From positions 248,001 to 312,000 of the forward strand of contig CAWIQY010000015.1 in assembly GCA_963838375.1 (NCBI GenBank): 64,000 nt of DNA, given 5' to 3'. How positions within the stretch are numbered: the stretch's first letter is position 1; the number at the start of each line of letters is the position of its first letter. This DNA comes from DVED01 sp963838375. GTDB lineage: Bacteria; Cyanobacteriota; Cyanobacteriia; Cyanobacteriales; Geitlerinemataceae. Both the position numbers and the translations under genes were made by a program. This document shows positions 17,325 through 26,842 of the stretch, in pieces. The notes below the pieces were generated by a model. It saw only the letters and a program-made list of their open reading frames with translations. It did not search any database and had not been told where the DNA came from.

Positions 17325-17900
17325 CTAGTCAGGCAAAGCAAATCCCGTTCGAGGATCGCTGATAAACAATCCGAGAACGATCGAATCCATGACCATATCC
17401 CAGACTGGCGTGAGTTTTTCGGCTTGGTCTACCCAATAATCAAAGGTAATCAAACACTGAACGCCAGAACCTAAACCAATACAAATTCGAGAATAGGCAT
17501 CGCGCTTTTCTTCCGGATCGATAAACTTGATTTGCGTCCAAACCAGACGAGCTGTTTGGCGCTTGAGTTGAATGATTTTTCCGGTTTCGATGACTTCTCG
17601 CTCCTCGTCTTTAATAATCTTTCTGAGAAGAGGAGCCAAGGGGAATTCCGACCAGTTTGCCGGAGGCAGTAAATTAAATGAAGCTTCTAAGCGGCAATCG
17701 TCATTTGGGGGTTTGTTATCGAGAAATCGAAAAGATTTTTCATCGGGTTCAAAATGCCAATCAGCCGGAACATCAAATCGCAGTGCTCCGCGTCCAGCGA
17801 CAAAAATTCGAGTTCCCGGCGCAGATTTCCAATTATTATTTTTGCTAAGTTCGAGAGTTTCTTTAATCCATTTTTGCTTGTTTTTTTTCGGTTTAGACAT
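17325..17900 (-). CDS. Conserved cyanobacterial protein of unknown function
   Basis: A 191-residue soluble protein beginning MSKPKKNKQKWIKETLELSK. A lysine-rich head is followed by a compact beta-rich domain (RIFVAGRGALRFDVPADWHF, CRLEASFNLLPP, GSGVQCLITFDYWVDQ). I do not recognise a named family, and no signal or membrane segment is seen. ATG 17900 is chosen because AGGAGGT lies just upstream. An in-frame GTG at 17906 would put the start inside that site. Confidence 0.72.
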   Translation of the reverse strand: MSKPKKNKQKWIKETLELSKNNNWKSAPGTRIFVAGRGALRFDVPADWHFEPDEKSFRFLDNKPPNDDCRLEASFNLLPPANWSEFPLAPLLRKIIKDEEREVIETGKIIQLKRQTARLVWTQIKFIDPEEKRDAYSRICIGLGSGVQCLITFDYWVDQAEKLTPVWDMVMDSIVLGLFISDPRTGFALPD

Positions 17901-17949
17901 CAGCACCTCCTGTGGATAGAAACGAGATTAGAGCAATGAATACCGATCG

Positions 17950-18987
17950 CTAAAATCGGCAAATCCGTTCCGGTTGCAGCGGACAAGTCCGATCGACGAT
18001 CGAATTTTCCGTGACTAGCAAACGCGATAAACGATTTAAAGAATCCAAAGAGCTGATATCTGAAATTTTATTGCCACTTAAAAATAATGCGGTTAAATTG
18101 GTCAATTCTGATAACGGAGTCACATCCGAAATTTGATTATCATTGAGAAACAATTCGCTCATTTTGGTCAGGTTTGAGATCGGACTGACATCGGTAATTT
18201 GATTGCCACTGAGGTCGAGTTCGACCAAACCGGTCAAATCTCCTAATGGACTAACATCGCTAATTTGATTATTACTCAATGCAATCCAGTCTAACTGTTT
18301 CATTTCGCCCAAAGGACGTATATCTTCAATATAATTGTTACTGAGATCCGCTCCACTTAAATTCCTGAAAGCCGTCAGCGGACTGAGATCGGCAATTTGA
18401 TTACCATCGACAAACAGCGTAGATAAACGCCTTAAAGTCGTCAGCGGACTGAGATCGGTAATTTGGTTTTCTCTCAAGGACAAATCTTTTAACTTTGTTA
18501 GAGTGGCTAAGGGTGTCACATCGACAATTTGGTTGCCATCTAGATTGAGTTTAATCAGATTTAACGAAGACAAGGGAGCCAGATCGACAATTTTATTCTT
18601 GCTAAGATATAGCTGCTTCAACTGTGTTAGAGATGCCAGCGGACGCAAATCGGAAATGTGATTGATACTGAGATCGAGTCGCTCTAAATTCGTCAGCGAT
18701 TCCAGCGGTTCAATTTCTGAAATATCCTTGGCACTGAGATTGAGATCGGTTAAAGCCGAAAGTTCTATCTCGGCTCGATCGCAGTCGGTTGTTCCCGCAA
18801 TTTCTAATAATTTTTCAACAGTATGTCGCGCCGGAGAATTAACATTGGCGTTGGTACACCATTGGGTAAAACTTGTTGCCGAAGCCGGTAAAGTCAATCC
18901 TATGAACGCGATCGCTGTTGCCATTCCCGGTGCGATCGTCCATTTCAAATCACGCTTCATTCTTCTATGTGAAAGTTGAGTTTTCAT
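17950..18987 (-). CDS. Secreted leucine-rich-repeat protein (internalin-like)
   Basis: About 345 residues. It has a signal peptide (IAPGMATAIAFIGLTLPASA), a short cap with CTNANVNSPARHTVEKLLE, then about eleven 22-residue repeats of the form LxxLxLsxNqIsDvsPLaxLtn (SLTNLERLDLSINHISDLRP; GLVELDLSGNQITDVSP). The repeats are of the bacterial SDS22/internalin type and suggest protein binding in the periplasm or at the surface. ATG 18987 or 18960 are both possible. A longer frame from 19053 would overlap the next gene and is unlikely. Confidence 0.85.
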   Translation of the reverse strand: MKTQLSHRRMKRDLKWTIAPGMATAIAFIGLTLPASATSFTQWCTNANVNSPARHTVEKLLEIAGTTDCDRAEIELSALTDLNLSAKDISEIEPLESLTNLERLDLSINHISDLRPLASLTQLKQLYLSKNKIVDLAPLSSLNLIKLNLDGNQIVDVTPLATLTKLKDLSLRENQITDLSPLTTLRRLSTLFVDGNQIADLSPLTAFRNLSGADLSNNYIEDIRPLGEMKQLDWIALSNNQISDVSPLGDLTGLVELDLSGNQITDVSPISNLTKMSELFLNDNQISDVTPLSELTNLTALFLSGNKISDISSLDSLNRLSRLLVTENSIVDRTCPLQPERICRF

Positions 18988-19024
18988 TTCTGTTTGGTTA
19001 ATGACCAATTCCCAATTACCAATA

Positions 19025-19912
19025 TCAACTTTTCGTCGCACACAGCACGCCATAGCGAATCAATCCGCTCGCGAATCCCTGCCGCATCAAACCGATCGCC
19101 CATGCCCCTTGAATCGTCTCCCAACCCGCCATCAGCACCCCTAAAATCGCCGATGGATTCAATGCCGAATCGAGTACGTCATCCCAAAAAGGAGCCACTG
19201 CGGACGACCAATCAGCAGTATGAATCTTTTGAAAATTGAGCCCGGTGGCAATCGTCTCGTATTCCGGCAGAGAAATCACATACGGTAGATGGTATAGCCG
19301 ATAAATCTCTTGCAACTGCTTTTGCTCGGCCTCTGTCAGTCTTCCCAGGGGTTCTTTTGTCGGACGGTGACACCACGTGGCAAAAATCAGCGTTCCCCCC
19401 GGTTTGAGAACTCGATAACACTCTTGAAGAAACGCCACCTTGTCCGGCATATGCTCTCCACTTTCGAGAGACCAAATCAAATCAAACGATTCGTCAGCAA
19501 ATGGTACATTTTGGGCGTTGGCAACCATAAACCCAACATCCCCCGATATCCCAGCTTCTCGGCTGCGATCGATCGCTCTTGTTGCCTGTACCGGACTCAG
19601 AGTAATGCCAAGCCCCTTGATCTGAAACTTCTGTGCCAGATACAGGGTACTTCCTCCAATCCCACACCCGGCATCGAGGAATTGAGCGGTTTTGGGAGAA
19701 CTTAAAGCCAAGGGTAAATCCGCCCCCAGAGAGTCCGCCGTCCACTGCAACAGTTCCTCAATCAGGTCGATTTGCGCCTGTTTTCGTCCCGGACGTCGAG
19801 TTCCATCTGCACCATAGTAGCCGTGGTGCATATGTTCCCCCCACATCTGTTCCCACAGACCGCTGGAGGTATCGTAGAATTGTTGAATTCGATCGGACAG
19901 TGTCGCACTCAT
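19025..19912 (-). CDS. Gamma-tocopherol methyltransferase
   Basis: A 295-residue SAM methyltransferase beginning MSATLSDRIQQFYDTSSGLW. Diagnostic blocks are WGEHMHHGYYG, FLDAGCGIGGSTLYLAQKF, SLESGEHMPDKVAFLQE and ATWCHRPTKEPLG. From memory they match Synechocystis slr0089 almost block for block. It methylates gamma- to alpha-tocopherol in the last step of vitamin E synthesis. It lacks the long N-terminal transit-like extension of some homologues. It overlaps no other gene if the LRR gene starts at or after 18987. Confidence 0.85.
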   Translation of the reverse strand: MSATLSDRIQQFYDTSSGLWEQMWGEHMHHGYYGADGTRRPGRKQAQIDLIEELLQWTADSLGADLPLALSSPKTAQFLDAGCGIGGSTLYLAQKFQIKGLGITLSPVQATRAIDRSREAGISGDVGFMVANAQNVPFADESFDLIWSLESGEHMPDKVAFLQECYRVLKPGGTLIFATWCHRPTKEPLGRLTEAEQKQLQEIYRLYHLPYVISLPEYETIATGLNFQKIHTADWSSAVAPFWDDVLDSALNPSAILGVLMAGWETIQGAWAIGLMRQGFASGLIRYGVLCATKS

Positions 19913-20008
19913 AAATCCTATCCCCATCCCTTAACGTTGCAACAGACACAAATTAGCCTAACATTTCCATTAGGGGGTTCGACTCCCAACTCTTAAGTTT
20001 TAAGTCAC

Positions 20009-21343
20009 ATGACAGTCTCGCGAACGATTTGCCTGGGTTTTCTAGGCTTGATTTTAGTGGGCACGCTGTTACTGATAATGCCATTTTCCTTGGAAAGCGG
20101 CACTTGGGACAATCCAGTAACAGCTCTGTTTACTGCCACTTCTGCGGTTTGCGTCACGGGTTTAGTAGTTGTCGATACTGGCACGCACTATTCTTTTTGG
20201 GGGCAAGTCGCGATCGCCATTTTGATACAAGTCGGCGGTTTGGGTTACATGACGGCAACCACATTTCTTTTGTTGCTGCTGGGGGGTCGGTTCAAATTAC
20301 GATACCGCCTTGCTGTCCAACAATCGTTAGATGCTTCCGGATTGTCTAACGTCGTCCAACTGGTCCGATCGATTATTGCTACCACTGTTTTAATCCAACT
20401 GACGGGCGTATTTTTACTGATGTTGGTTTTCGTTCCCCAACACGGCTTCAATCTAGGGCTCTGGGAAGCCTTGTTTCACAGCATCAGTGCTTTTAATAAT
20501 GCGGGATTTTCCTTATTTTCCGACAGTTTAATGCAATATGTCAATTCTCCGTTAATCAATTTTACGCTCCCCGTACTGGTGATTTTAGGGGGAATTGGGT
20601 ATCAGGTGATGATGGAAACCTATCTCTGGTTGAAACATCTTGTCTTTCGGAAATCAGAGAGATTTTGTTTTTCCTTGCATTTTAAAGTGGTGACCAATAC
20701 CACGTTGTTTTTGTTAATTGGAGGAACGATCGCCATTTTCTTGACCGAACTCCATAACCCCAAAACTCTAGCACCGCTAAGTTTGGGTGGCAAAGTGATG
20801 GCAGCGTGGTTTCAATCGACGATCGTCCGAACGGCTGGATTTAATAGCATCGATATCGCTCAAATGACCAATGCGGCACTATTTGTCACCATTGCTTTGA
20901 TGTTAATCGGCGCGAGTCCCGGCGGCACGGGAGGCGGTTTGAAAACAACGACGGTGAGAGTATTAGCCAATTGTACGACCGCTGTTCTTCGAGGACGAGA
21001 TGAAGTCTTGCTGTATCAGCGTCAAGTCCCCACCGAAACGATTTTAAAAGCGATCGGGGTTGTTATGGGTTCTATGGTAACGATCGTCATTGCCACGATG
21101 CTGATCGCCCTAACCGATCCAAACTTAGATTTTATCCAAATTGTTTTTGAAGTCTTTTCAGCATTTGCCACAGTGGGGTTGTCTACCGGAATTACGGCGC
21201 AAGTTTCGATTTGGGCAAAACTGGTCATTATTGGCGTTATGTATATCGGTCGCGTGAGCGTTTTGCTATTGATATCTTCTTTTCTTGGCGATCCCAAACC
21301 CAGCGCGGTCGATTATCCAGAAGAAGACTTACTGGTTGGTTAA
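20009..21343 (+). CDS. ktrB: KtrB potassium (Na+-dependent) transporter pore subunit
   Basis: A 444-residue membrane protein of the TrkH/KtrB superfamily with four pore-loop repeats: SAVCVTGLV, FNNAGFS, VRTAGFN and FATVGLS. The central gating segment GASPGGTGGGLKTTTV is also present. It takes up K+ at the plasma membrane and matters in osmotic stress. It is followed by ktrA at 75 bp. The third cyanobacterial subunit KtrE is not in the window. Confidence 0.93.
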   Translation: MTVSRTICLGFLGLILVGTLLLIMPFSLESGTWDNPVTALFTATSAVCVTGLVVVDTGTHYSFWGQVAIAILIQVGGLGYMTATTFLLLLLGGRFKLRYRLAVQQSLDASGLSNVVQLVRSIIATTVLIQLTGVFLLMLVFVPQHGFNLGLWEALFHSISAFNNAGFSLFSDSLMQYVNSPLINFTLPVLVILGGIGYQVMMETYLWLKHLVFRKSERFCFSLHFKVVTNTTLFLLIGGTIAIFLTELHNPKTLAPLSLGGKVMAAWFQSTIVRTAGFNSIDIAQMTNAALFVTIALMLIGASPGGTGGGLKTTTVRVLANCTTAVLRGRDEVLLYQRQVPTETILKAIGVVMGSMVTIVIATMLIALTDPNLDFIQIVFEVFSAFATVGLSTGITAQVSIWAKLVIIGVMYIGRVSVLLLISSFLGDPKPSAVDYPEEDLLVG

Positions 21344-21417
21344 AGTCGATTGTTAAAATGGGTTTTGAATGGGTCTTCATTTATCTCTAATATTTAATCA
21401 CGAATGGAGCTGCTGGA

Positions 21418-22113
21418 GTGAACTTACCTCAACTTAATTTTTTTCGGAATCTGAGTGAAGAAAATAAACAGTTTGCCGTCATCGGACTCGGTCGTTTTGG
21501 CAGTGCTGTTTGTTCGACTTTGCACAGCTCAAATTACGAAGTTCTGGCGATCGATCAAGACGAAACGAAGGTTAATAAAATTCTGACCGATCGCATTGCA
21601 GCTCATGCAGTTCGTGTAGACACCACCGAACCGGCAGCTTTGAAAGAAGCGGGAATTTTAGAATTTGATACGGTGATTGTGGCGATCGGAACTTATCTGG
21701 CTCAAAGTATTACAACTACCTTAAACCTAAAAGAAGGTGGCGTCAAGAACGTTGTCGCTAAAGCTTCTTCCGAAATCCACATGAAATTGTTGAAGAAAGT
21801 CGGAGCCGATCATGTGGTATTTCCGGAATGGGAAATGGGTTGTTCGCTAGCTCGATCGCTGACTAAACCTCATATTCTCGATCGCTTCGATCTCGATCTC
21901 AAACATAGCATTGTCGAACTTCTGGTTCCCGAAAAATTTGTCGGCAAAACTTTAGCCGATCTAGATCTGCGACGAAGATATGGCTTGACCGTTTTAGCCG
22001 TCAGTCAAAACCAAAAGTTTCAGATCAATCCCGATCCCCAACAACGCTTATTAATGGGTTCGATGTTCGTTGTCATCGGCTCGAATCAAGATATCAACCG
22101 ACTACCGATTTAG
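21418..22113 (+). CDS. ktrA: KtrA (TrkA-N/RCK) regulatory subunit
   Basis: A 231-residue cytosolic RCK protein. The Rossmann motif FAVIGLGRFGSAV and acidic residue in VLAIDQDE bind ATP/ADP or NAD(H). A TrkA-C domain follows (LLVPEKFVGKTLADLDLRRR to MFVVIGSN). It gates KtrB, whose gene is just upstream. The start is GTG at 21418. Confidence 0.92.
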   Translation: MNLPQLNFFRNLSEENKQFAVIGLGRFGSAVCSTLHSSNYEVLAIDQDETKVNKILTDRIAAHAVRVDTTEPAALKEAGILEFDTVIVAIGTYLAQSITTTLNLKEGGVKNVVAKASSEIHMKLLKKVGADHVVFPEWEMGCSLARSLTKPHILDRFDLDLKHSIVELLVPEKFVGKTLADLDLRRRYGLTVLAVSQNQKFQINPDPQQRLLMGSMFVVIGSNQDINRLPI

Positions 22114-22166
22114 CGCACGGCTCGATCGAAAAACAACTTCCCAGCAATGTACGATAAAAATAAACG

Positions 22167-22799
22167 ATGGTTCAAACATTTCGCTCCAGAGAGATCACCC
22201 TAAGAAATTTGATCGATCGTTTTGGAATTCAACTCGTTGAAGAAGAGTTATTTTTCCCAGAATGGCGCTCGCAATTACCAGAAATAACCGAACTCGATCG
22301 TCAACTCCTAGACCGAGTAAGAGCGGGTTTTATTAACTTACTCAATTATCCGCCTTTACTCGAAGATGTTGTGAGAATGGCAGTTCTAGATCCCCTGCTC
22401 TTTATTGCTGGATTTTATCTCCATCCCTTTTACGTTAAATCCGAAGAATCGATCGAGATTGTTTCTGAAGATGAAGGGTGTATTGTGACAGGAAGAATAG
22501 ATACTTTAGTTTTAAAAGATCGATTTTGGGTCATGGTCATAGAGTCTAAAAAAGCTTCTTTTTCAGTCGAAGAAGGTTTAGCCCAAATTCTTTCATATAT
22601 GCTGGGAAATCCGCATCCGGAAAAACCCTGTTTCGGGACGATCGTTACCGGGGGAAGTTTTGTCTTTCTTAAATTAGTCAACAGCCAACCTCCCCAATAC
22701 GGTGTATCTCGGTTATTCGGAACCCGCAATTCCACAGATTTATACGACGTCTTACGCATTTTCAAACGTCTGAGTCAGACTGCGATCGATGAATCATAA
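22167..22799 (+). CDS. PD-(D/E)XK nuclease-fold protein
   Basis: 210 residues. The core GRIDTLVLKDRFWVMVIESKK fits the D-x(n)-ExK active site of restriction-endonuclease-like folds, as in the N-terminal domain of type I HsdR. The rest (GLAQILSYMLG, GTIVTGGSFVFLKL) also matches stand-alone cyanobacterial relatives. No methylase or specificity subunit is adjacent, so a restriction role is unproven. It lies 53 bp after ktrA. Confidence 0.75.
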   Translation: MVQTFRSREITLRNLIDRFGIQLVEEELFFPEWRSQLPEITELDRQLLDRVRAGFINLLNYPPLLEDVVRMAVLDPLLFIAGFYLHPFYVKSEESIEIVSEDEGCIVTGRIDTLVLKDRFWVMVIESKKASFSVEEGLAQILSYMLGNPHPEKPCFGTIVTGGSFVFLKLVNSQPPQYGVSRLFGTRNSTDLYDVLRIFKRLSQTAIDES

Positions 22800-22820
22800 A
22801 CCTTTAAAACCCAAATCCCC

Positions 22821-22889
22821 GACTTCTTTAAAGAAGTCAGAAAGACCTAGAACTACCCAGAACCCCGACTTTTTTTAAAAGTCGGGGTT
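22821..22889. terminator. Two hairpins between convergent genes
   Basis: GACTTCTTTAAAGAAGTC (22821-22838) is a perfect 18-bp palindrome. AACCCCGACTTTT (22861-22873) and AAAAGTCGGGGTT (22877-22889) pair over 13 bp with a TTT loop. They separate the nuclease-fold gene (plus) from the aldo/keto reductase (minus) and probably terminate both. Confidence 0.75.
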
Positions 22890-22916
22890 CTAACAACGAA
22901 CGATCGTCTTTTACAT

Positions 22917-23858
22917 TCACAACCACGGACGACTCACCTGTTCCAAACGCATCACTTCCTCCGAATTCAATTCCCAACCCAACGCTCCGGCATTCTGCTC
23001 GGCTTGTACGGCATTTTTCGCCCCCGGAATCGGGATCACCCCCTCCTGACAAATCAGCCAATTCAGCGCCACCTGAGCCGGGGTTTTGCCATACTTTTCC
23101 CCATACTCTCGCAAGACTAACAACACCGGTTCGATATTTTGCAAGCCATCGGGTTTAAAGCGCGAATCCCACTGGCGCGGACCGCTGGGGGAACTCTCGG
23201 AAGTATACTTCCCAGTTAGCAAGCCTTGTGCCAGAGGACTGTAAGCCAGTATCGTCACCCCCAACTCCCGCGCCGTCGCCAAAATGCCTTGAGTTTCAAT
23301 TTGCCGACTCAACAAAGAATACCGAACTTGATTCACCGCCAAAGCAACGCCGCGCCGCGCCAAAATGTCGTGTGCCGTTCGCATTTGGTCCGCCGAATAG
23401 TTGCTTACCCCTATCGCCTCGATTCTTCCCTTTTGTACTTCATCCGCCAAAGCATTCATCAGGGTTTCCTGAGTCATGAAAAACGTGAAGGGCCAATGCA
23501 CTTGATACAGCGTAACTTTCTCAACTTGCAGGCGTTTCAAACTTTCGGTAACGGCATCGGTAACCGACTGACGGAACACCCGCCACGGCAGAGGACCGTA
23601 TTTGGTCGCAATTTGGATGGGAATCTCCGTTTCTTTGGCAAACTGTCCCAGCAGCCGTTCCGACTCGCCGGTGCCGTAGACTTCCGCCGTGTCGAAAAAG
23701 GTAATCCCCGCCGCCACAGCCGCCTCGAAAGCCCCACGGACTTCCTCGACGCCGTAGCCTTTGCCATACTGCCAAAAGAGGGTATCGCCCCAGGACCACG
23801 CGCCAATACCGAGGGGTTTGACGACAGGACCGTTATGACCGAGTGAGAGAGTTTCCAT
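22917..23858 (-). CDS. Aldo/keto reductase
   Basis: A 313-residue TIM-barrel oxidoreductase. The catalytic set is Asp/Tyr in FFDTAEVYGTGESE, Lys in IQIATKYGPLPW and His in YQVHWP. The NADPH site is at VIPIPGAKNAVQAEQNAGAL. The C-terminal NWLICQEGVIPIPG pattern is that of the YhdN/Tas-like group found in cyanobacteria and plants. The substrate is not evident. The start METLSLG at 23858 abuts a 47-bp tandem array. Confidence 0.9.
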   Translation of the reverse strand: METLSLGHNGPVVKPLGIGAWSWGDTLFWQYGKGYGVEEVRGAFEAAVAAGITFFDTAEVYGTGESERLLGQFAKETEIPIQIATKYGPLPWRVFRQSVTDAVTESLKRLQVEKVTLYQVHWPFTFFMTQETLMNALADEVQKGRIEAIGVSNYSADQMRTAHDILARRGVALAVNQVRYSLLSRQIETQGILATARELGVTILAYSPLAQGLLTGKYTSESSPSGPRQWDSRFKPDGLQNIEPVLLVLREYGEKYGKTPAQVALNWLICQEGVIPIPGAKNAVQAEQNAGALGWELNSEEVMRLEQVSRPWL

Positions 23859-23863
23859 AGGAG

Positions 23864-24164
23864 TTCAAGAGGTAGGGTGTGTTGAGGCACGAAACGCACC
23901 ACGTAATACATTCAAGAGGTAGGGTGTGTTGAGGCACGAAACGCACCATGTAATACATTCAAGAGGTAGGGTGTGTTGAGGCACGAAACGCACCATGTAA
24001 TACATTCAAGAGGTAGGGTGTGTTGAGGCACGAAACGCACCATGTAATACATTCAAGAGGTAGGGTGTGTTGAGGCACGAAACGCACCATGTAATACAGT
24101 CAAGAGGTAGGGTGTGTTGAGGCACGAAACGCACCATGTAATACAGTCAAGAGGTAGGGTGTGT
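23864..24164. repeat. 47-bp tandem repeat, six full copies plus a partial
   Basis: Units start at 23864, 23911, 23958, 24005, 24052 and 24099, with a partial at 24146. Each carries GGTAGGGTGTGTTGAGGCAC and GAAACGCACCATGTAATACA, differing by one or two bases. There are no unique spacers, so this is not a CRISPR array. The core resembles the GTAGGGTGTGTTAGCG / CGTAACGCACC core of the MITE-like elements. It fills the gap upstream of the aldo/keto reductase. Confidence 0.9.
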
Positions 24165-24196
24165 AGGGGTCTGTCTTCGCCCAGGAGAGTGTCGTG

Positions 24197-25882
24197 TCAC
24201 CCCGAGACTTCTGCCGCCGTCCGAGATGCCAAATCTCCATTGGCGTCAGAACCATTCTCACCCTCCGGGGATAACGGTTCATTGCCAAGAGGACCCAATA
24301 CCGCCCGCACAAACCCTTTTAACAGGGGATGCGGGGAATTGGGGCGAGACTCGAACTCTGGGTGAAACTGGGTGGCGATAAAGAACGGATGGTCGGTCAG
24401 TTCGATAATTTCCACCAATCGCCCGTCGGGAGAACTGCCGCTAACCACAAAACCGCTTTCCAACAAGAGTGTACGATAGGCATTGTTGAATTCGTAGCGA
24501 TGTCGGTGGCGTTCGTAAACCACTTCTTTCTGATAAAGCTGGTGGGTGAGGGTTTCGGGGGCGATGCGACAGGCATAGAGTCCCAGGCGCATGGTTCCGC
24601 CCAAATCGACCACATCTTCCTGTTCGGGTAGTAAATGGATGACCGGATTGGGGGTTTCGGGATCGAACTCGGAGCTATTGGCGGCTTCCAATCCCGCCTG
24701 ATTGCGGGCCCATTCGATCGCCGCACACTGCATTCCCAAACACAATCCCAGAAACGGAATCCGCTGTTCGCGGGCGTACTTCACCGCAGCCACTTTGCCA
24801 TCCACCCCCCGCACGCCGAATCCGCCGGGAACGACAACCCCTTGCATTCCCTCTAGATACTTCGCTGCACCGTGGGTTTCAATCTCTTCGGAGTTCACCC
24901 AATGTAAGTTAAGCTTACTATCGTTGGCGATCGCCGCGTGATTGAGCGCTTCCACCACAGACAGATAAGCATCAGTCAGTTGGATGTATTTCCCAACGAT
25001 CGCTACATGAACTTCCTGACTAGGATTATAGAGTCGATCGACCCAGGTTTGCCATTGGGTTAAATCCGGGGTGCGCCTCTCCAACCCCAACAAGTCGATT
25101 GCCGCAGTTGCCAAGCCTTCCTGTTCCAAAATCAACGGCACTTCGTAGATACTGCGGGCATCGCGAGAGGTGATCACGCAGTCTACAGGAACATCGCAAA
25201 ATTCCGATAACTTTTCTTTGAGTCCCATCGGTAACGATCGATCGCAACGACAGACTAAAATATCCGGTTGAATGCCGATCGATCGGAGTTCCTTCACCGA
25301 ATGCTGCGTCGGTTTGGTTTTCATCTCCCCAGCAGCGGGAATCCACGGCATCAGCGTCACGTGAACATAGGCTAGATTATTTCGCCCCACATCCTTGCGG
25401 AACTGACGAATCGCCTCCAAAAACGGCAACGATTCAATATCCCCCACCGTTCCCCCAATTTCAGTAATCACCACATCGGGATTGGTGTTGCGCGCCACTC
25501 GCCGAATTCGATCGCGAATTTCTTCGGTAATATGAGGGATAACTTGAACCGTTCCCCCCTGATAATCCCCTCGGCGCTCTTTATTAATCACCGCTTGATA
25601 AATAGAACCCGTGGTGACGCTATTGAGACGAGACATGGAGGTATCGGTAAACCGTTCGTAATGCCCCAAATCCAAGTCCGTTTCCGCACCATCTTGGGTG
25701 ACAAAGACCTCCCCGTGCTGAAAAGGACTCATCGTTCCGGGATCGACATTCAGGTAAGGATCTAACTTCAAAATCGAAACGGAATAGTTGCGAGACTTGA
25801 GCAATCGTCCCAAACTGGCAGCAACAATCCCTTTGCCAATACTGGAGACCACCCCACCTGTCACGAAGATAAACTTGGTCAT
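24197..25882 (-). CDS. pyrG: CTP synthase
   Basis: A 561-residue enzyme making CTP from UTP, glutamine and ATP. The N-terminal synthetase domain has FIFVTGGVVSSIGKGI and KLDPYLNVDPGTMSP. The glutaminase domain has the nucleophile Cys in FLGLCLGMQC and the His-Glu pair in QFHPEFESRP. ATG 25882 (MTKFIFV) is the family start. An upstream in-frame extension to 25951 runs into repeat DNA. About 25 residues after the conserved end (SPEGENGSDANGDLASRTAA) are low-complexity and not typical. Confidence 0.95.
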   Translation of the reverse strand: MTKFIFVTGGVVSSIGKGIVAASLGRLLKSRNYSVSILKLDPYLNVDPGTMSPFQHGEVFVTQDGAETDLDLGHYERFTDTSMSRLNSVTTGSIYQAVINKERRGDYQGGTVQVIPHITEEIRDRIRRVARNTNPDVVITEIGGTVGDIESLPFLEAIRQFRKDVGRNNLAYVHVTLMPWIPAAGEMKTKPTQHSVKELRSIGIQPDILVCRCDRSLPMGLKEKLSEFCDVPVDCVITSRDARSIYEVPLILEQEGLATAAIDLLGLERRTPDLTQWQTWVDRLYNPSQEVHVAIVGKYIQLTDAYLSVVEALNHAAIANDSKLNLHWVNSEEIETHGAAKYLEGMQGVVVPGGFGVRGVDGKVAAVKYAREQRIPFLGLCLGMQCAAIEWARNQAGLEAANSSEFDPETPNPVIHLLPEQEDVVDLGGTMRLGLYACRIAPETLTHQLYQKEVVYERHRHRYEFNNAYRTLLLESGFVVSGSSPDGRLVEIIELTDHPFFIATQFHPEFESRPNSPHPLLKGFVRAVLGPLGNEPLSPEGENGSDANGDLASRTAAEVSG

Positions 25883-25920
25883 GTCCCTGCGGTTCTGTTC
25901 GATTACTGGTTTATTGTGCC

Positions 25921-26130
25921 ACAGGATGTCAAATCCTCCGCGTACGCACAAGTCCTTCGATCCCCCCTAACCCCCCTTAACCAAGGGGGGGACAGGATTG
26001 AAGTCCCCCTTATTAAGGGGATTGGATGTCAAATCCTCCGCGTACGCACAAGTCCTTCGATCCCCCCTAACCCCCCTTAACCAAGGGGGGGACAGGATTG
26101 AAGTCCCCCTTATTAAGGGGGATTTAGGGG
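25921..26130. repeat. 110-bp direct duplication with GGGGGATT-type hairpins
   Basis: GGATGTCAAATCCTCCGCGT recurs at 25924 and 26034, a 110-bp period. Each copy has CCCCCTAACCCCCCTTAA facing AAGGGGG, the common cyanobacterial GATCCCCCTTAA hairpin. The duplication is directly upstream of pyrG. Confidence 0.8.
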
Positions 26131-26629
26131 GATCTCATTTTCTGTAGGGGCGAAGCGCAGCGGAGGGAATCCCCCGTGGTTGCCCCGATCTTTGGAACCC
26201 CCATGAGATCATTGGTGGGGTGGGGTGGGCACAGGGGCACCACCCCTACAAAACCCTCGTTTTGGGGATCTCATTTTCTGTAGGGGCAATCCCCCCGTGG
26301 TTGCCCCGATCTTTGGAACCCCCATGAGATCGTTGGTGGGGTGGGGTGGGCACAGGGGTACCACCCCTACAAAACCCTCGTTTTGGGGATCTCATTTTCT
26401 GTAGGGGCAATCCCCCCGTGGTTGCCCCAATCTTTGGAACCCCCATGAGATCATTGGTGGGGTGGGGTGGGCACAGGGGCACCACCCCTACAAAACCCTC
26501 GTTTTGGGGATCTCATTTTCTGTAGGGGCAATCCCCCCGTGGTTGCCCCGATCTTTGGAACCCCCATGAGATCGTTGGTGGGGTGGGGTGGGCACAGGGG
26601 CACCACCCCTACAAAACCCTCGTTTTTCG
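26131..26629. repeat. 121-bp tandem array, about four copies
   Basis: GATCTCATTTTCTGTAGGGG begins units at 26131, 26267, 26388 and 26509. The last three are 121 bp apart and the first carries about 15 extra bases. Each unit contains GGGGCAATCCCCCCGTGGTT and CAGGGGCACCACCCCTACAA. Open frames across it come from the repeat itself. No gene is seen from 25883 to 26842. Confidence 0.85.
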
Positions 26630-26761
26630 GAGAATGAAACAGCCCTACCTTATTAAGGGGGATTTAGCATTGGTGAGGGGTCGGCACGGGGCACGACCCC
26701 TACAAAACCCTGATTTTCCCCAGAATTCAACTAAATCAGCCCTCAAGATACGCTCAAAAAA

Positions 26762-26785
26762 ACCGACATGGATCGCCATGTCGGT
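26762..26785 (-). terminator. Rho-independent terminator of the RTX gene
   Basis: ACCGACATGG and CCATGTCGGT pair around a four-base loop. On the minus strand the stem is followed by seven T. It lies about 60 bp after the end of the RTX-like gene. Confidence 0.85.
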
Positions 26786-26842
26786 CAATTTTAAGGTTTC
26801 AACCGCACTTAGGAAAGTGCAGGTTGGTAAAAATGGTGAACC

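Noticed and set aside
23864..24164. Possible CRISPR array (regular 47-bp period)
   Set aside because: The whole unit repeats with no variable spacers, and no cas genes are nearby.
26246..26485. Repetitive open frames in the 121-bp array
   Set aside because: They arise from the repeat and carry no protein-like signal.
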